Of a DNA stretch of 64,000 nucleotides, positions 43,822-52,371 are shown piece by piece. The number at the start of each line of letters is the position of its first letter. The first letter of the stretch is position 1. The position numbers and the translations under genes were made by a program. Source of the stretch: Spirosoma endbachense (GTDB lineage Bacteria; Bacteroidota; Bacteroidia; Cytophagales; Spirosomataceae); NCBI RefSeq assembly GCF_010233585.1, contig NZ_CP045997.1:8111896-8175895 (forward strand), given 5' to 3'. The notes under the pieces were generated by a model that worked only from the letters and a program-made list of their open reading frames with translations, was not told the DNA's origin and searched no databases.

Positions 43822-44487
43822 CTACCAGTCGATTGGCGGTAGACCTTTACTCTCCAGGTAGCTATTGGCTTGACTGAAATGCTTGGTACCGAACCAGCCA
43901 CCCCATTGAGCAGCCATCGGTGATGGATGTTTTGCTTTCAGAACCAGGTGTTTTTTGCCATCGATGACAGCGCCTTTCTTTTGAGCGTAAGCTCCCCAAA
44001 GCATAAAAACGACATGTTGCTTCTCATCGGAGATCAGTTTGATCACAGCATCCGTAAACGTTTCCCAGCCTTTGCCCTGGTGTGAACCTGCCTGACCCGC
44101 CCGTACGGTAAGCGTCGAGTTGAGTAACATTACACCCTGGTGAGCCCAGCGTTCGAGATTTCCCGATTTAGGAACTGGTTTGCCCAGATCATCCTGAATT
44201 TCTTTAAAAATATTGACCAGAGAGGGCGGCTTACTGATGCCATCGGCAACCGAAAACGCGAGTCCATTGGCTTGCCCTTCACCGTGGTAGGGGTCCTGGC
44301 CGAGAATGACAACGCGTGTATCGTCAAAACTGCACGAATTGAAAGCATTGAACATCAGCCGACCGGGCGGATAAACACGCTGGGTGCTGTACTCCTGCCG
44401 CAGAAATTCCGCTAATGCGGTAAAATAAGGCTTATCAAATTCGGACTGTAGCCTTGTTTGCCATGATTCTGCAATAGATACGTTCAT
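43822..44487 (-). CDS. ung: Uracil-DNA glycosylase
   Basis: 221 residues, normal length for family 1 UDG. The catalytic water-activating Asp is in GQDPYHGEGQANGLAFSV, the uracil pocket Asn in LLNSTLTV, and the DNA-intercalating loop with catalytic His in HPSPMAAQWG. It excises uracil from DNA to start base-excision repair, in the cytoplasm. It is convergent with the amidase gene and divergent from apaG. Confidence 0.96.
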   Translation of the reverse strand: MNVSIAESWQTRLQSEFDKPYFTALAEFLRQEYSTQRVYPPGRLMFNAFNSCSFDDTRVVILGQDPYHGEGQANGLAFSVADGISKPPSLVNIFKEIQDDLGKPVPKSGNLERWAHQGVMLLNSTLTVRAGQAGSHQGKGWETFTDAVIKLISDEKQHVVFMLWGAYAQKKGAVIDGKKHLVLKAKHPSPMAAQWGGWFGTKHFSQANSYLESKGLPPIDW

Positions 44488-44630
44488 GTAGGGAACTGAT
44501 AAGGGTGATTCGGCATTATAGGCCTAAAAACGCCGAGAGCCACTCTTTGAAAATTTTTTCAAGACTGTTCTTGCGTATCAAAACTAATCAACTTAATTTT
44601 CGTTTTAAGGTTGCAAACGACACTAAATTT

Positions 44631-45017
44631 ATGGTATCGTCAGTCACAGAAGGCGTAAAGGTAAGTGTGAAGACAGAGTATCAATCCGATTACTCCAGTC
44701 CACTCCAGGCGCATTACGTGTTCACTTACCGGATTACGATCGAAAATGCCAGCGACTATACCATTCAGTTGCTCAGACGGCATTGGACAATCTATGATTC
44801 CAACGGCACCGTCCGTGAGGTTGAAGGGGAAGGCGTGGTTGGTTTACAACCCGTACTGGAACCCGGAGAAGTTCATCAGTATGTATCGGGCTGTAATCTC
44901 CGCTCAAGTATGGGCAAAATGGCTGGTACTTACCTCGTTGAACGCATTATTGATGGGAAACAGGTTCGTGTAGCCATTCCGGAGTTCACGATGATTGTAC
45001 CCTATAAATTGAATTAA
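44631..45017 (+). CDS. apaG: ApaG (Co2+/Mg2+ efflux protein family)
   Basis: 128 residues from the ATG at 44631; the frame opens at 44505, but the extra N terminus is not ApaG-like. The fibronectin-III-like fold shows YVFTYRITIENAS, RRHWTIYDSNG, EGEGVVGLQPVLEPGE and YVSGCNLRSSMGKMAGTY, all family hallmarks. The function is not settled: it is linked to magnesium/cobalt phenotypes and to the apaH operon in enterobacteria. It is probably monocistronic. Confidence 0.9.
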   Translation: MVSSVTEGVKVSVKTEYQSDYSSPLQAHYVFTYRITIENASDYTIQLLRRHWTIYDSNGTVREVEGEGVVGLQPVLEPGEVHQYVSGCNLRSSMGKMAGTYLVERIIDGKQVRVAIPEFTMIVPYKLN

Positions 45018-45114
45018 TGAGCCATAATGGATAATGAACCCCGTGGGCGGTTCTCAATGAATAACTGTCGTATGACGGAACTATTCATTTTATATTCTAC
45101 ATTATCCATTTCCT

Positions 45115-45894
45115 ATGTTGTTTGCTTATTTACGCTACCTCGCTCGCGCTCGCGACGAGCATTCTCTTCACTCGCCCTTTCTGTTTACGCTTTATACTCG
45201 TGTCATTCGGGCGGGCAATCGTTCTGAGCCTGTTTTTAAACCTATTCGGGCATTACAAAGTAAGCTTCGTCAAAATCGCCAGCTGATTCATATAACGGAC
45301 TTCGGAGCGGGTTCGAAAGTAAATGCCTCCCAACAGCGAAGCATTCGGGATATTGCCCGAAACTCCCAGAAACCAGCCCGGTTCGGTCGATTGCTGTTTC
45401 GGCTCATTCGCCGGTTCGACGCAAAAACTATTCTGGATTTAGGTACATCACTTGGGGTCACGACGGTTTATCTGGCCCAGGCTGCCAAACCACAAAATGG
45501 ACGCATTCTGACATTTGAAGGGTGTCCGGAGACGGCGGCTGTTGCCCGCCGGAATTTTGATGAGCTGGGCATTCAAAATGTAGACATCGTAGTCGGGAAT
45601 ATCGACGAAACATTGCCTATCCAGGTGGAAAAATCGACACCACTCGACTTTGTTTTTTTTGATGCCAATCATCGCTACGAACCGACAATTCGCTATTTTG
45701 AAACATGCCTGACGAAGATCCACAACGATACGGTATTTGTATTCGACGATATTCACTGGTCTGCCGAAATGGAACAGGCGTGGGCAACTATTAAAGCACA
45801 TTCCTCAGTAAGCGTATCGGTCGACTTATTCTGGGTGGGCTTGGTATTTTTTAGAAAAGAGCAGCCGCGTCAGGATTTCATACTAAGGTTTTAG
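45115..45894 (+). CDS. Class I SAM-dependent methyltransferase (O-methyltransferase-like)
   Basis: 259 residues. A long N-terminal region with DEHSLHSPFLFTLYT and TDFGAGSK precedes the SAM core LDLGTSLGVTTVYLA, then FFDANHRYEPTIRYF and VFVFDDIHWSAEM, as in O-methyltransferase family 3-like proteins of Bacteroidota. No signal peptide. It lies about 100 bases after apaG on the same strand and ends in a large hairpin (45894-45972). The substrate is unknown. Confidence 0.82.
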   Translation: MLFAYLRYLARARDEHSLHSPFLFTLYTRVIRAGNRSEPVFKPIRALQSKLRQNRQLIHITDFGAGSKVNASQQRSIRDIARNSQKPARFGRLLFRLIRRFDAKTILDLGTSLGVTTVYLAQAAKPQNGRILTFEGCPETAAVARRNFDELGIQNVDIVVGNIDETLPIQVEKSTPLDFVFFDANHRYEPTIRYFETCLTKIHNDTVFVFDDIHWSAEMEQAWATIKAHSSVSVSVDLFWVGLVFFRKEQPRQDFILRF

Positions 45895-45972
45895 CGGGCC
45901 CTAGACGCAAAGTTGTGCCACGGTTCACTACATCTCAGCAAACCGTGGCACAGCTTTGCGTCTAGGGCCCGC
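45894..45972. repeat. Large intergenic hairpin, family member A
   Basis: 32-base arms (45894-45925 and 45941-45972) with a single G-T pair and a 15-base loop. The outer stem is GCGGGCCCTAGACGC; the inner stem GTGCCACGGTT plus the first loop bases CACTA are identical to member C at 47568-47646. It starts right at the stop of the preceding methyltransferase gene. Confidence 0.85.
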
Positions 45973-46074
45973 CGAATATAGTCGCTAGTTTTAATAGTCC
46001 TTGAAATAAATTATGCGCCGGAAGATGAGATAATATAGTTAATTTTCAGTATACCTCTGGCTGATTACTGCTAT

Positions 46075-47436
46075 ATGAAATCCTTGAATTTTATCCGTTT
46101 TGGAATTAGTATATTTATTGTTAGTATATTGTTAAATTCGGTTTCCTGTCAGAATTCTACTAATGGTACGGAGGACCCAATGGCCGTTGCTTCCTTCGAT
46201 TTAATTCAGCAAAAAATTCTGACACCATCCTGTGCCACATCGGGTTGCCATTCATCTGAAAAAGACGCTGATTTTGTGCAGCATGGTCTGGTGTTAGCAG
46301 CCGGCGTAGCTTATGAAAATCTGGTAGGTGTCGATCCGAAAAATAGTGCGGCTAAAGCAGACGGCTTAAAGCGTGTAAAAGCGTTCGCATCGTTGGAGAG
46401 CCTTTTGTACCATAAACTGACCCCTACGGCTAGCCACCATACAGGCAAACAATATGGTAATCCCATGCCATTGGGTAGCCCACCACTCTCTGATGGACAG
46501 ATTGAATATGTTCGGCGGTGGATTGATGCCGGTGCACCCAAGACGGGTAGTATCGCTGATCCCACCCTATTAGATGATAAAACCGTATCTGGAACGGCTT
46601 ATGAGCCCCTGCCGGTACCAGCAACGGGTACCGGTATTCAAATGGCCGTTCCCGCGTTTGATATTCAGCCGAATTTTGAACGTGAATTATTTACCCGTCG
46701 GGTGGTTGGCAATACACAGGATATATACGTAAACCGGTACGAAACCAAAATGCGGAGTGGCAGCCACCACTTTGTTGCCTATAATTTTCGGGATAATACG
46801 ATTCTGCCGAACATGAACGACATTCGTGATCTGCGAAATGCCGATAATTCACTGAATCTGCTCACAACGCTATCCATGTCGAACCATGTGTATCTGGCGG
46901 GGTCGCAGGCTCAATACCAGGATTATAAGTTTCCAGAAGGGGCAGCATTGTTGATTCCGGCGGGCACTTCGCTTGATCTTAATTCACACTTTGTCAATAA
47001 AACCACGTCGGTGATGAAGGGCGAAGCGCAGATCAATCTATACACAGTAGACAAATCTAAAGTACAGCAACTGGTTCAGACGCTCGATCTGGGAAACTCG
47101 AATCTTACTATTCCAGCCAATACCCGGGTTACGATCTCGAAGTCTTTTCTTTTTGATAAGCCACGCAAAGTCCTGACTTTAACTTCGCATATGCACAAAC
47201 TGGGCGAAAAGTTTGTCATTAAAATCAAAGGTGGGAGCCGCGATGGTGAAGTCATTTATACATCGACCGACTGGGAACACCCTGATATTGTTACCTTCCA
47301 GACACCCATTTCGTTGCAAAAAGGAGAAGGGCTAATGTCTGAAATAACGTACAATAATACCACCGCCAAGCTTGTCCGTTTTGGCCTGACCAGCGAAGAT
47401 GAGATGGGTATAATTTTCGGGTATTATTTTGAATAA
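46075..47436 (+). CDS. Copper type II monooxygenase-like lipoprotein with CX4CH motif
   Basis: 453 residues with a lipoprotein-type signal (cysteine near residue 25). Residues 45-160 contain CATSGCH (C53, C58, H59), a CX4CH haem-like motif common in Bacteroidota versions of this architecture, and the DGQIEYVRRWIDAGAP ending of cytochrome-c-like domains. The C-terminal half matches the PHM-type copper monooxygenase fold: HHF near 232, NSHF near 303, HMH near 371 and a Met near 419 as copper ligands. It is probably periplasmic or outer-membrane-bound. The substrate is unknown. It is followed by two hairpins and is monocistronic. Confidence 0.72.
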   Translation: MKSLNFIRFGISIFIVSILLNSVSCQNSTNGTEDPMAVASFDLIQQKILTPSCATSGCHSSEKDADFVQHGLVLAAGVAYENLVGVDPKNSAAKADGLKRVKAFASLESLLYHKLTPTASHHTGKQYGNPMPLGSPPLSDGQIEYVRRWIDAGAPKTGSIADPTLLDDKTVSGTAYEPLPVPATGTGIQMAVPAFDIQPNFERELFTRRVVGNTQDIYVNRYETKMRSGSHHFVAYNFRDNTILPNMNDIRDLRNADNSLNLLTTLSMSNHVYLAGSQAQYQDYKFPEGAALLIPAGTSLDLNSHFVNKTTSVMKGEAQINLYTVDKSKVQQLVQTLDLGNSNLTIPANTRVTISKSFLFDKPRKVLTLTSHMHKLGEKFVIKIKGGSRDGEVIYTSTDWEHPDIVTFQTPISLQKGEGLMSEITYNNTTAKLVRFGLTSEDEMGIIFGYYFE

Positions 47437-47469
47437 GCGTTCAGAACCATGAGATTCTGATTGGGTTAG

Positions 47470-47534
47470 TACACAAAACTGCGAAGTTTAGTCGAAACAT
47501 AGGATGCTTCGACTAAACTTCGCAGTTCTGTGTA
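47470..47534. repeat. Large intergenic hairpin, family member B
   Basis: 27-base arms (47470-47496 and 47508-47534) with one mismatch and an 11-base loop, core CTGCGAAGTTTAGTCGAA. It lies 34 bases after the copper-monooxygenase stop. Its sequence is unlike members A and C but its shape and position are alike. Confidence 0.8.
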
Positions 47535-47567
47535 TAGGGTAAAATCGTTTCTTCAGAAACACAACCG

Positions 47568-47646
47568 TAGGAGTATCGACTAGAGTCGTGCCACGGTTCA
47601 CTATTCCCGCACACAAACCGTGGCACGACTCTAGTCGATACTCCTA
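47568..47646. repeat. Large intergenic hairpin, family member C
   Basis: 31-base perfect arms (47568-47598 and 47616-47646) with a 17-base loop. The outer stem TAGGAGTATCGACTAGAGTC is unlike that of member A, while the inner GTGCCACGGTT and following CACTA are identical to it. The 47437-47794 gap holds this and member B and no gene. Confidence 0.85.
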
Positions 47647-47794
47647 AACCTACTCAAAAAAGCCGGGCCATATATCAAGCCAATTCTACCGGTTTTTACG
47701 CCGTTCCATCCACTTATCAATCCGACTAAATCTGTCTGAATTTTTGACTCAACTTTATAATGAGTTATCAATATCAACACCAAAAGAAACGGGT

Positions 47795-47938
47795 ATGGAT
47801 CGGGGCGAGCATTTTATAAAAAAAGACGTAGTAAAATCGATCAAAGAAGGATCAAAGCGTTTCCTGGAACGAGGGTTTGACTGGATTGCACTGGTTGTCA
47901 TAACGTTAATTATTCTGCTTACGCTGATCTTTTTTTAA
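47795..47938 (+). CDS. Small single-helix membrane protein
   Basis: 47 residues from the ATG at 47795 (MDRGEHFIKKDVVKSIKEGS); a longer frame at 47744 is less likely. A charged amphipathic N terminus is followed by one membrane helix (WIALVVITLIILLTLIFF) at the very C terminus. I do not recognise the family. It starts a plus-strand run, 19 bases before the next membrane protein, and may be an accessory subunit of it. Confidence 0.6.
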   Translation: MDRGEHFIKKDVVKSIKEGSKRFLERGFDWIALVVITLIILLTLIFF

Positions 47939-47957
47939 GGCTTGACTATCGACTTTC

Positions 47958-48845
47958 ATGAACCAGGACATCGTCTATAAAAGCATTTTCTTCGGCGGAA
48001 TTTATGCCGTCTTTTTTCTGATGACGTACCTGATTGGCCGGAAAGTCTCACCGTCGCTGGCAATTCGGGTTGCGGTTGGTTGCTGGGTCGGGCTGATGGC
48101 GGTTATGCTGATTTTCGGTGGTACCAGTTCAACATTATTATTTATTCCCAGCTTCATTGCATCGCTGGTTGTCTTTCGCAAAAAAGAAGACAGCAGCCTT
48201 CAGCAGTTTTTCAGTAGCAATCAAATTTATAAAGCAACCGTTGTTCCGGACCAAGTGTCCGAACTGCTTGGCAGTCCTTATTATTCCTGTGCGGAAGGAA
48301 CACTAACTACCCAATCGGGCGAAGTGGTTCAGTTCAACTGGTGGCAGGGAATGACCTCGTCTATGGTCTCGACGGGGAAGTCTCACGTTACTACATTCTC
48401 GCATTACCTGGCCATTTCGTTCGGCCCCAGCGTTGTTAGTGAGGAATTTAAACAGATGGCCCGCGCAAAAATGGATACGTCAGGGCTTCCCTTCCGGCAG
48501 AAATTCAAACGTTTTTTTGTTCTTGATACCGAAACACCCATTCGGATCGAAGAAACGCAGGATGGCAGTTTCGTGATTATCTGGCAAACCTATCATGACG
48601 CGCAACACTTTGCCTATTACCTGAACTGGCTAAAAACAAATCGACTAACCAGGGCAGAAGTAAAGCCAGTAGAAGAGCAGGGTGTCAGTCTGGAAAAAAT
48701 GGACAGTATCCTTCAGGTTGAGCGCAACGTTTCTTCGCCCTTGACGACCGAATCAACGGATCATCCAGTTCTTCGCACCAGTAGACCGCAACACGAACAG
48801 GCGCTTGGTCAAACGCCAAAACTACAAACTCGTAGCCGCTATTAA
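47958..48845 (+). CDS. Hypothetical membrane protein with two N-terminal helices
   Basis: 295 residues. Two or three hydrophobic helices occupy residues 9-65 (GGIYAVFFLMTYLIG; VGCWVGLMAVMLIFGG; LLFIPSFIASLVVF). The remainder is soluble, with a central mixed fold (QVSELLGSPYYSCAEGTLTT, FNWWQGMTSSMVSTGKSH) and a disordered C terminus from about 245. The family is unknown to me. Its stop overlaps the next ATG by one base, so it is cotranscribed with the DKNYY lipoprotein. Confidence 0.7.
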   Translation: MNQDIVYKSIFFGGIYAVFFLMTYLIGRKVSPSLAIRVAVGCWVGLMAVMLIFGGTSSTLLFIPSFIASLVVFRKKEDSSLQQFFSSNQIYKATVVPDQVSELLGSPYYSCAEGTLTTQSGEVVQFNWWQGMTSSMVSTGKSHVTTFSHYLAISFGPSVVSEEFKQMARAKMDTSGLPFRQKFKRFFVLDTETPIRIEETQDGSFVIIWQTYHDAQHFAYYLNWLKTNRLTRAEVKPVEEQGVSLEKMDSILQVERNVSSPLTTESTDHPVLRTSRPQHEQALGQTPKLQTRSRY

Positions 48846-48856
48846 TGCCGCTCACT

Positions 48857-49714
48857 ATGAATTTTCTACTCAAAAAAGTATTCGCTCCTTTTGCGTCAAT
48901 TGCTTTTACACTTATCGGGTTGCTGGTCGTCGGTTGTGGCGAAAGCTCACGCAGAGGCTATCGAATAGAAAAAGGCGAGGTGGTCATGTATAGGGGCTGG
49001 CCAGCTACCCGATCGATTGTCGATTCGGCTGATGCTGAGTCATTTACGGTAATCAATGACGAGTATGGAAAAGATAAAAACCATGCGTTCTACATCGGGA
49101 AAATTATTCCGGATGCTGACCCCGCTACGTTTGAGTATCTGGCAAGTGCCTATTCCAGAGACAAACACAATGGCTACTCCCGGGATGAGCGAATCAGCAA
49201 CGATGGAACACATTTCTCCTTTGTCCCTAATCCCAATGAGACGCCTGTTCATATATCGGCCGAAGGGATTCCCTATGCCCGCGATCGGTATCGGGTTTAT
49301 AAAGACACATTTATAATTGAAGGGGCCGACCCCTCTACGTTTGTCTTTGTTCCGATGTTTAATGGCAGCTACCTGACGCATGACCGCCGACGGGTTTATT
49401 TTCAGGATCGGCCGATCGAGGGCGTAGATGGCGCAACATTCCGAAAAGTCTCGGACTTCAATTTTAGTGATAAACACACGGCCTGGGGGCTGGTGCTGGG
49501 TAAAGACCTTTACTGGAGTCCAATTGAAGCAGTTGACCTCGCTACCTTTTCAAGCATTGGAAAATACTATGCCAAAGACAAGGAACGGGTCTATTTCAGT
49601 AATTATGCCGTTAAAGGAGCCGATCCAGCCACATTTGAAGAAACAACTTATCTTCAGGCCAGAGATAAGCATAGAACGTATTCGTCGGGTTACGGCGCTA
49701 CAAATCAAAATTAA
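48857..49714 (+). CDS. DKNYY-repeat lipoprotein
   Basis: 285 residues from the ATG at 48857, which begins a lipoprotein signal (FTLIGLLVVGC); an ATG at 48845 overlapping the previous stop is the alternative. The mature protein consists of DKNYY-type repeats with recurring YAKDKERVYF, GADPATFE, YARDRYRVYK and DRRRVYFQDR units, about five in total. DKNYY proteins are surface or periplasmic, with no known activity. The stop codon (49712-49714) directly abuts the start of the TPM gene, so the two are cotranscribed. Confidence 0.85.
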   Translation: MNFLLKKVFAPFASIAFTLIGLLVVGCGESSRRGYRIEKGEVVMYRGWPATRSIVDSADAESFTVINDEYGKDKNHAFYIGKIIPDADPATFEYLASAYSRDKHNGYSRDERISNDGTHFSFVPNPNETPVHISAEGIPYARDRYRVYKDTFIIEGADPSTFVFVPMFNGSYLTHDRRRVYFQDRPIEGVDGATFRKVSDFNFSDKHTAWGLVLGKDLYWSPIEAVDLATFSSIGKYYAKDKERVYFSNYAVKGADPATFEETTYLQARDKHRTYSSGYGATNQN

Positions 49715-51262
49715 ATGGGTATGAGCCAGAAATTTATCCAGTTAATAGTCCTTTTCCTGCTGCTTGCGTGTGGAGGTATTACGCCAGGAATTGCACAAAC
49801 CTATACGCCTGAAACCGTACCCAATCCGAAGCAAAGCCGGAGCGCACAGTATGTCAGCAATCCGGATCATATCCTGTCAAATGAGGCCGTAAGTCAGATT
49901 AATCTGGTGCTGGGAAAGCTGGAAGACTCCACAACGGCGCAGGTAGCGGTTGTGTGCCTTAACTCCATTGGGGAAGGCATACCCAAAGACTTTGCTACGG
50001 CGCTGTTCAGGAAATGGGGTTTGGGCTATCAGAAGAAAAATAATGGCCTGTTGGTGTTGCTGGTGAAAGACCAGCATCGGATCGAGATGGAAACCGGCTA
50101 TGGTTTGGAAGGTGTCCTGCCCGATGCCATTTGTAGCCGGATTCAGACCCGGAAAATGATTCCGCTGGCTAAAGTCGGCGATTTCGACGGGGCCATGATT
50201 GCCGGTGTTAACGAGATTGCCCGCCTGATCAGTGAACCCGAAGCTGCAAAGGAAGTTTATGACAAGTCAAAATCTACGTACCGAGCAGGACAGCCACTAG
50301 AGAATTCGGCCATTTTCGTCTTGTTCCTGTTGTTAATTCCTGCTTTGTTCATATTTCGACTACTATCATTCTTCTTCAGAAAATCGAATCCCATTGTCGA
50401 CAAAATCGACGAAACAATTTCGCAATCGAAATGGCGATTTCCCCGAGTTTTTCTGCTGTATGTCCTTCTGCCGGTATGCGTAGGATTCATGGTTGTAAAG
50501 CTTCGGGCACCTTTGTCGCTGCATGGCTGGCAAATTCTCCTCGTTATGTATGCCTACACAGGAGCAGTCGTGTGGGAACGTCGGCAACGTCGAAAAAATG
50601 CGTTTCAGAAACTCTTTGGCACCATGGCCGAGTCAGCGCGTTATGTGCGATACAAAGCCGCGCGACTCAACGGCTGGGGTCCTGTTCTGTTATTTCCTAT
50701 TCCGTTCGGGTGGTTTAAACGCGAGGATAACCGGGCGTTGGACGCGATTCGAAATCATAGCCGTCAATCGGCGGAAGGATACATGCTTACTAAAGTGGAT
50801 AATACCCGGAAAGGTGATTTTCTGACTGATTACCAGAGAACCGAACAGCGGCTGGGTAGCGTTGACTATGATGTTTGGCGCAACGAATCCCACAACATCA
50901 CGCAGGCTATTGCCTACGAAAACCTGAACGATAAAGTCTATCAGAACTGCAACAAATGCGGGTCGAGAGCCATGTCCTTGACAGGCAACCGCATCGTGAC
51001 GGAAGCGACCACTGAACGCGAAGGAAGAGGGAGCCATGATTATCAATGCCAGGCTTGTGGCCACCATCGCGAAGAACAGTACACCATTGCGGTTATCCGA
51101 CAAAGTAAACCCTCCACTTCACATTCATCCACTACATATTCTTCGTCGGGTAGCAGCAGTTCATGGGGAGGGTCGTCGGGCAGTTCATCCAGTAGTAGTT
51201 CGTCCAGCAGTAGTTGGGGGGGCGGCAGCTCAGGGGGCGGTGGTTCGGGTAGTTCGTGGTAA
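49715..51262 (+). CDS. TPM-domain membrane protein with zinc ribbon and Ser/Gly tail (YgcG-like)
   Basis: 515 residues. A signal peptide (to about 27) and a TPM/YgcG domain (about 45-170: GLGYQKKNNGLLVLLVKDQHRIEMETGYGLEG) face the periplasm; three hydrophobic segments lie near 200-215, 245-262 and 270-285. A cytoplasmic part follows with a CNKCG...CQACG zinc ribbon (about 412-450). The last 45 residues are low-complexity Ser/Gly/Trp (SSSWGGSS type repeats), as in many TPM proteins, which often end GGGGSSGSW. Its role may be in membrane or photosystem-like quality control; unknown here. Confidence 0.88.
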   Translation: MGMSQKFIQLIVLFLLLACGGITPGIAQTYTPETVPNPKQSRSAQYVSNPDHILSNEAVSQINLVLGKLEDSTTAQVAVVCLNSIGEGIPKDFATALFRKWGLGYQKKNNGLLVLLVKDQHRIEMETGYGLEGVLPDAICSRIQTRKMIPLAKVGDFDGAMIAGVNEIARLISEPEAAKEVYDKSKSTYRAGQPLENSAIFVLFLLLIPALFIFRLLSFFFRKSNPIVDKIDETISQSKWRFPRVFLLYVLLPVCVGFMVVKLRAPLSLHGWQILLVMYAYTGAVVWERRQRRKNAFQKLFGTMAESARYVRYKAARLNGWGPVLLFPIPFGWFKREDNRALDAIRNHSRQSAEGYMLTKVDNTRKGDFLTDYQRTEQRLGSVDYDVWRNESHNITQAIAYENLNDKVYQNCNKCGSRAMSLTGNRIVTEATTEREGRGSHDYQCQACGHHREEQYTIAVIRQSKPSTSHSSTTYSSSGSSSSWGGSSGSSSSSSSSSSSWGGGSSGGGGSGSSW

Positions 51263-51303
51263 TCCGATGAACGTAAAGCAGGTCAGCCGCGACTTACAGA
51301 CTT

Positions 51304-51564
51304 ATGCTTTGGGAAAAATACAGCAAAAACCGTCGACTTCGACGGCAAATTGAGCGACTTACTGAAGCCGAACGACAAGCTATTCTGGAGAAATCGCCAT
51401 TGGAAGCGGGCTGGTTTCAGGGGGCAGGTTATCATGTTTTTTTGAAAGCTGAACCTAATTTTAATAAAGCCTACGTTCAGGGCCTGGGTGGGGTTTCGCA
51501 ACAGGCTGCTGAAGACTGGATTATCCAACAATACTTACTGGCTAACGTGGATACTAAAGATTAG
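51304..51564 (+). CDS. Hypothetical small protein, 86 residues
   Basis: A basic N-terminal helix (LWEKYSKNRRLRRQIERLTEAERQ) and an aromatic middle (GWFQGAGYHVFLKAEPNFNKAY). No family recognised. It is 41 bases after the TPM gene on the same strand and may be cotranscribed. No signal or membrane segment. Confidence 0.5.
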   Translation: MLWEKYSKNRRLRRQIERLTEAERQAILEKSPLEAGWFQGAGYHVFLKAEPNFNKAYVQGLGGVSQQAAEDWIIQQYLLANVDTKD

Positions 51565-51751
51565 CGGCAATTCACGAGCCGATGACTTACCGCGTTGACA
51601 AACTTGCGACCAGTTCCTGCGAGAAGCCCAGAAGACAAGAGTTCCTGACAAGACGGTGCAAACTCTACCTGCTGCTGGGTAACAAATAACCACTTTTAAG
51701 GCAGTTTATACCAATTGTAAAGCCAAACCAACTTGGCATAGAGTTGTCTTA

Positions 51752-51779
51752 TTGGGCCTCTGCTGGTGTAGTAGTTTTG
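51752..51779 (+). promoter_or_regulatory. Bacteroidota-type promoter for the YbjN-like gene
   Basis: TTG at 51752, a 17-base spacer and TAGTTTTG at 51772, an exact TAnnTTTG match, 39 bases before the ATG at 51819. Confidence 0.7.
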
Positions 51780-51818
51780 ACCTGTTCAAACGAATCATTC
51801 TAAAACTACCTCAATCAA

Positions 51819-52316
51819 ATGGAACCAATTAAAAACCCGACTCCGGCCAGACCGGATGATGTACAGGCTGCTGCTTACAATGAACAGTACAATCGTGTGA
51901 CGACCATGATTCAGCACTATGTCGAGTCTATTGGGTTGACCAAAGAGAGCACCTACAATCCCAAAAACAGCAACTGGCTCTGGAAAAATGGCTCGGCTAC
52001 GATTGAAGTATTCATTCAAACCATCAATTTTCCAAACGGTAGCCGACGCGATTACCTGCGAATTTTCTCTCCTCTGCTCGAAATTCCGACCAATAACCTG
52101 CTGAGTTTCTATCGGCACCTGCTCGAACTGAACGATCTGCGCCTGGGTGTGAAGTTGTGCATTGCTCCCAAGACACAAACCGTGTATGCAACCTATGAGC
52201 GCGACATTCGGGGAATGGATTATCAGGAACTAACAACCTGCATTGTTGATCTGGAATTGTGGGCCGACGAGTTGGATGATCAGCTGAAAGAGCAGTTCCC
52301 AAACTGGTCGAACTAG
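51819..52316 (+). CDS. YbjN-domain protein
   Basis: 165 residues of the YbjN/type III chaperone-like fold: an N-terminal helix (VTTMIQHYVESIGL), then antiparallel strands (YNPKNSNWLWKNGSATIEVFIQ; DYLRIFSPLLEIPTNNLLSFYRHLLELND) and a C-terminal helix. No signal peptide. YbjN proteins bind partner proteins and affect stress phenotypes in enterobacteria; the partner is unknown. It has its own promoter. Confidence 0.75.
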   Translation: MEPIKNPTPARPDDVQAAAYNEQYNRVTTMIQHYVESIGLTKESTYNPKNSNWLWKNGSATIEVFIQTINFPNGSRRDYLRIFSPLLEIPTNNLLSFYRHLLELNDLRLGVKLCIAPKTQTVYATYERDIRGMDYQELTTCIVDLELWADELDDQLKEQFPNWSN

Positions 52317-52371
52317 GCGCAGCAAGAAGACTTATGGCCATAAAAAAGTTGCTGGCTTTCGGTGAATTCAG

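Noticed and set aside
45027..45227. 66-residue frame overlapping the methyltransferase start
   Set aside because: Out of frame with the 259-residue methyltransferase, which carries the SAM motif; no support.
47437..47794. Insertion sequence flanked by inverted repeats
   Set aside because: The inverted repeats form two separate hairpins with loops of 11 and 17 bases; no transposase or target duplication lies between them.
51036..51353. 105-residue frame over the TPM C terminus
   Set aside because: It is a shadow of the Ser/Gly repeat region, read in another frame.
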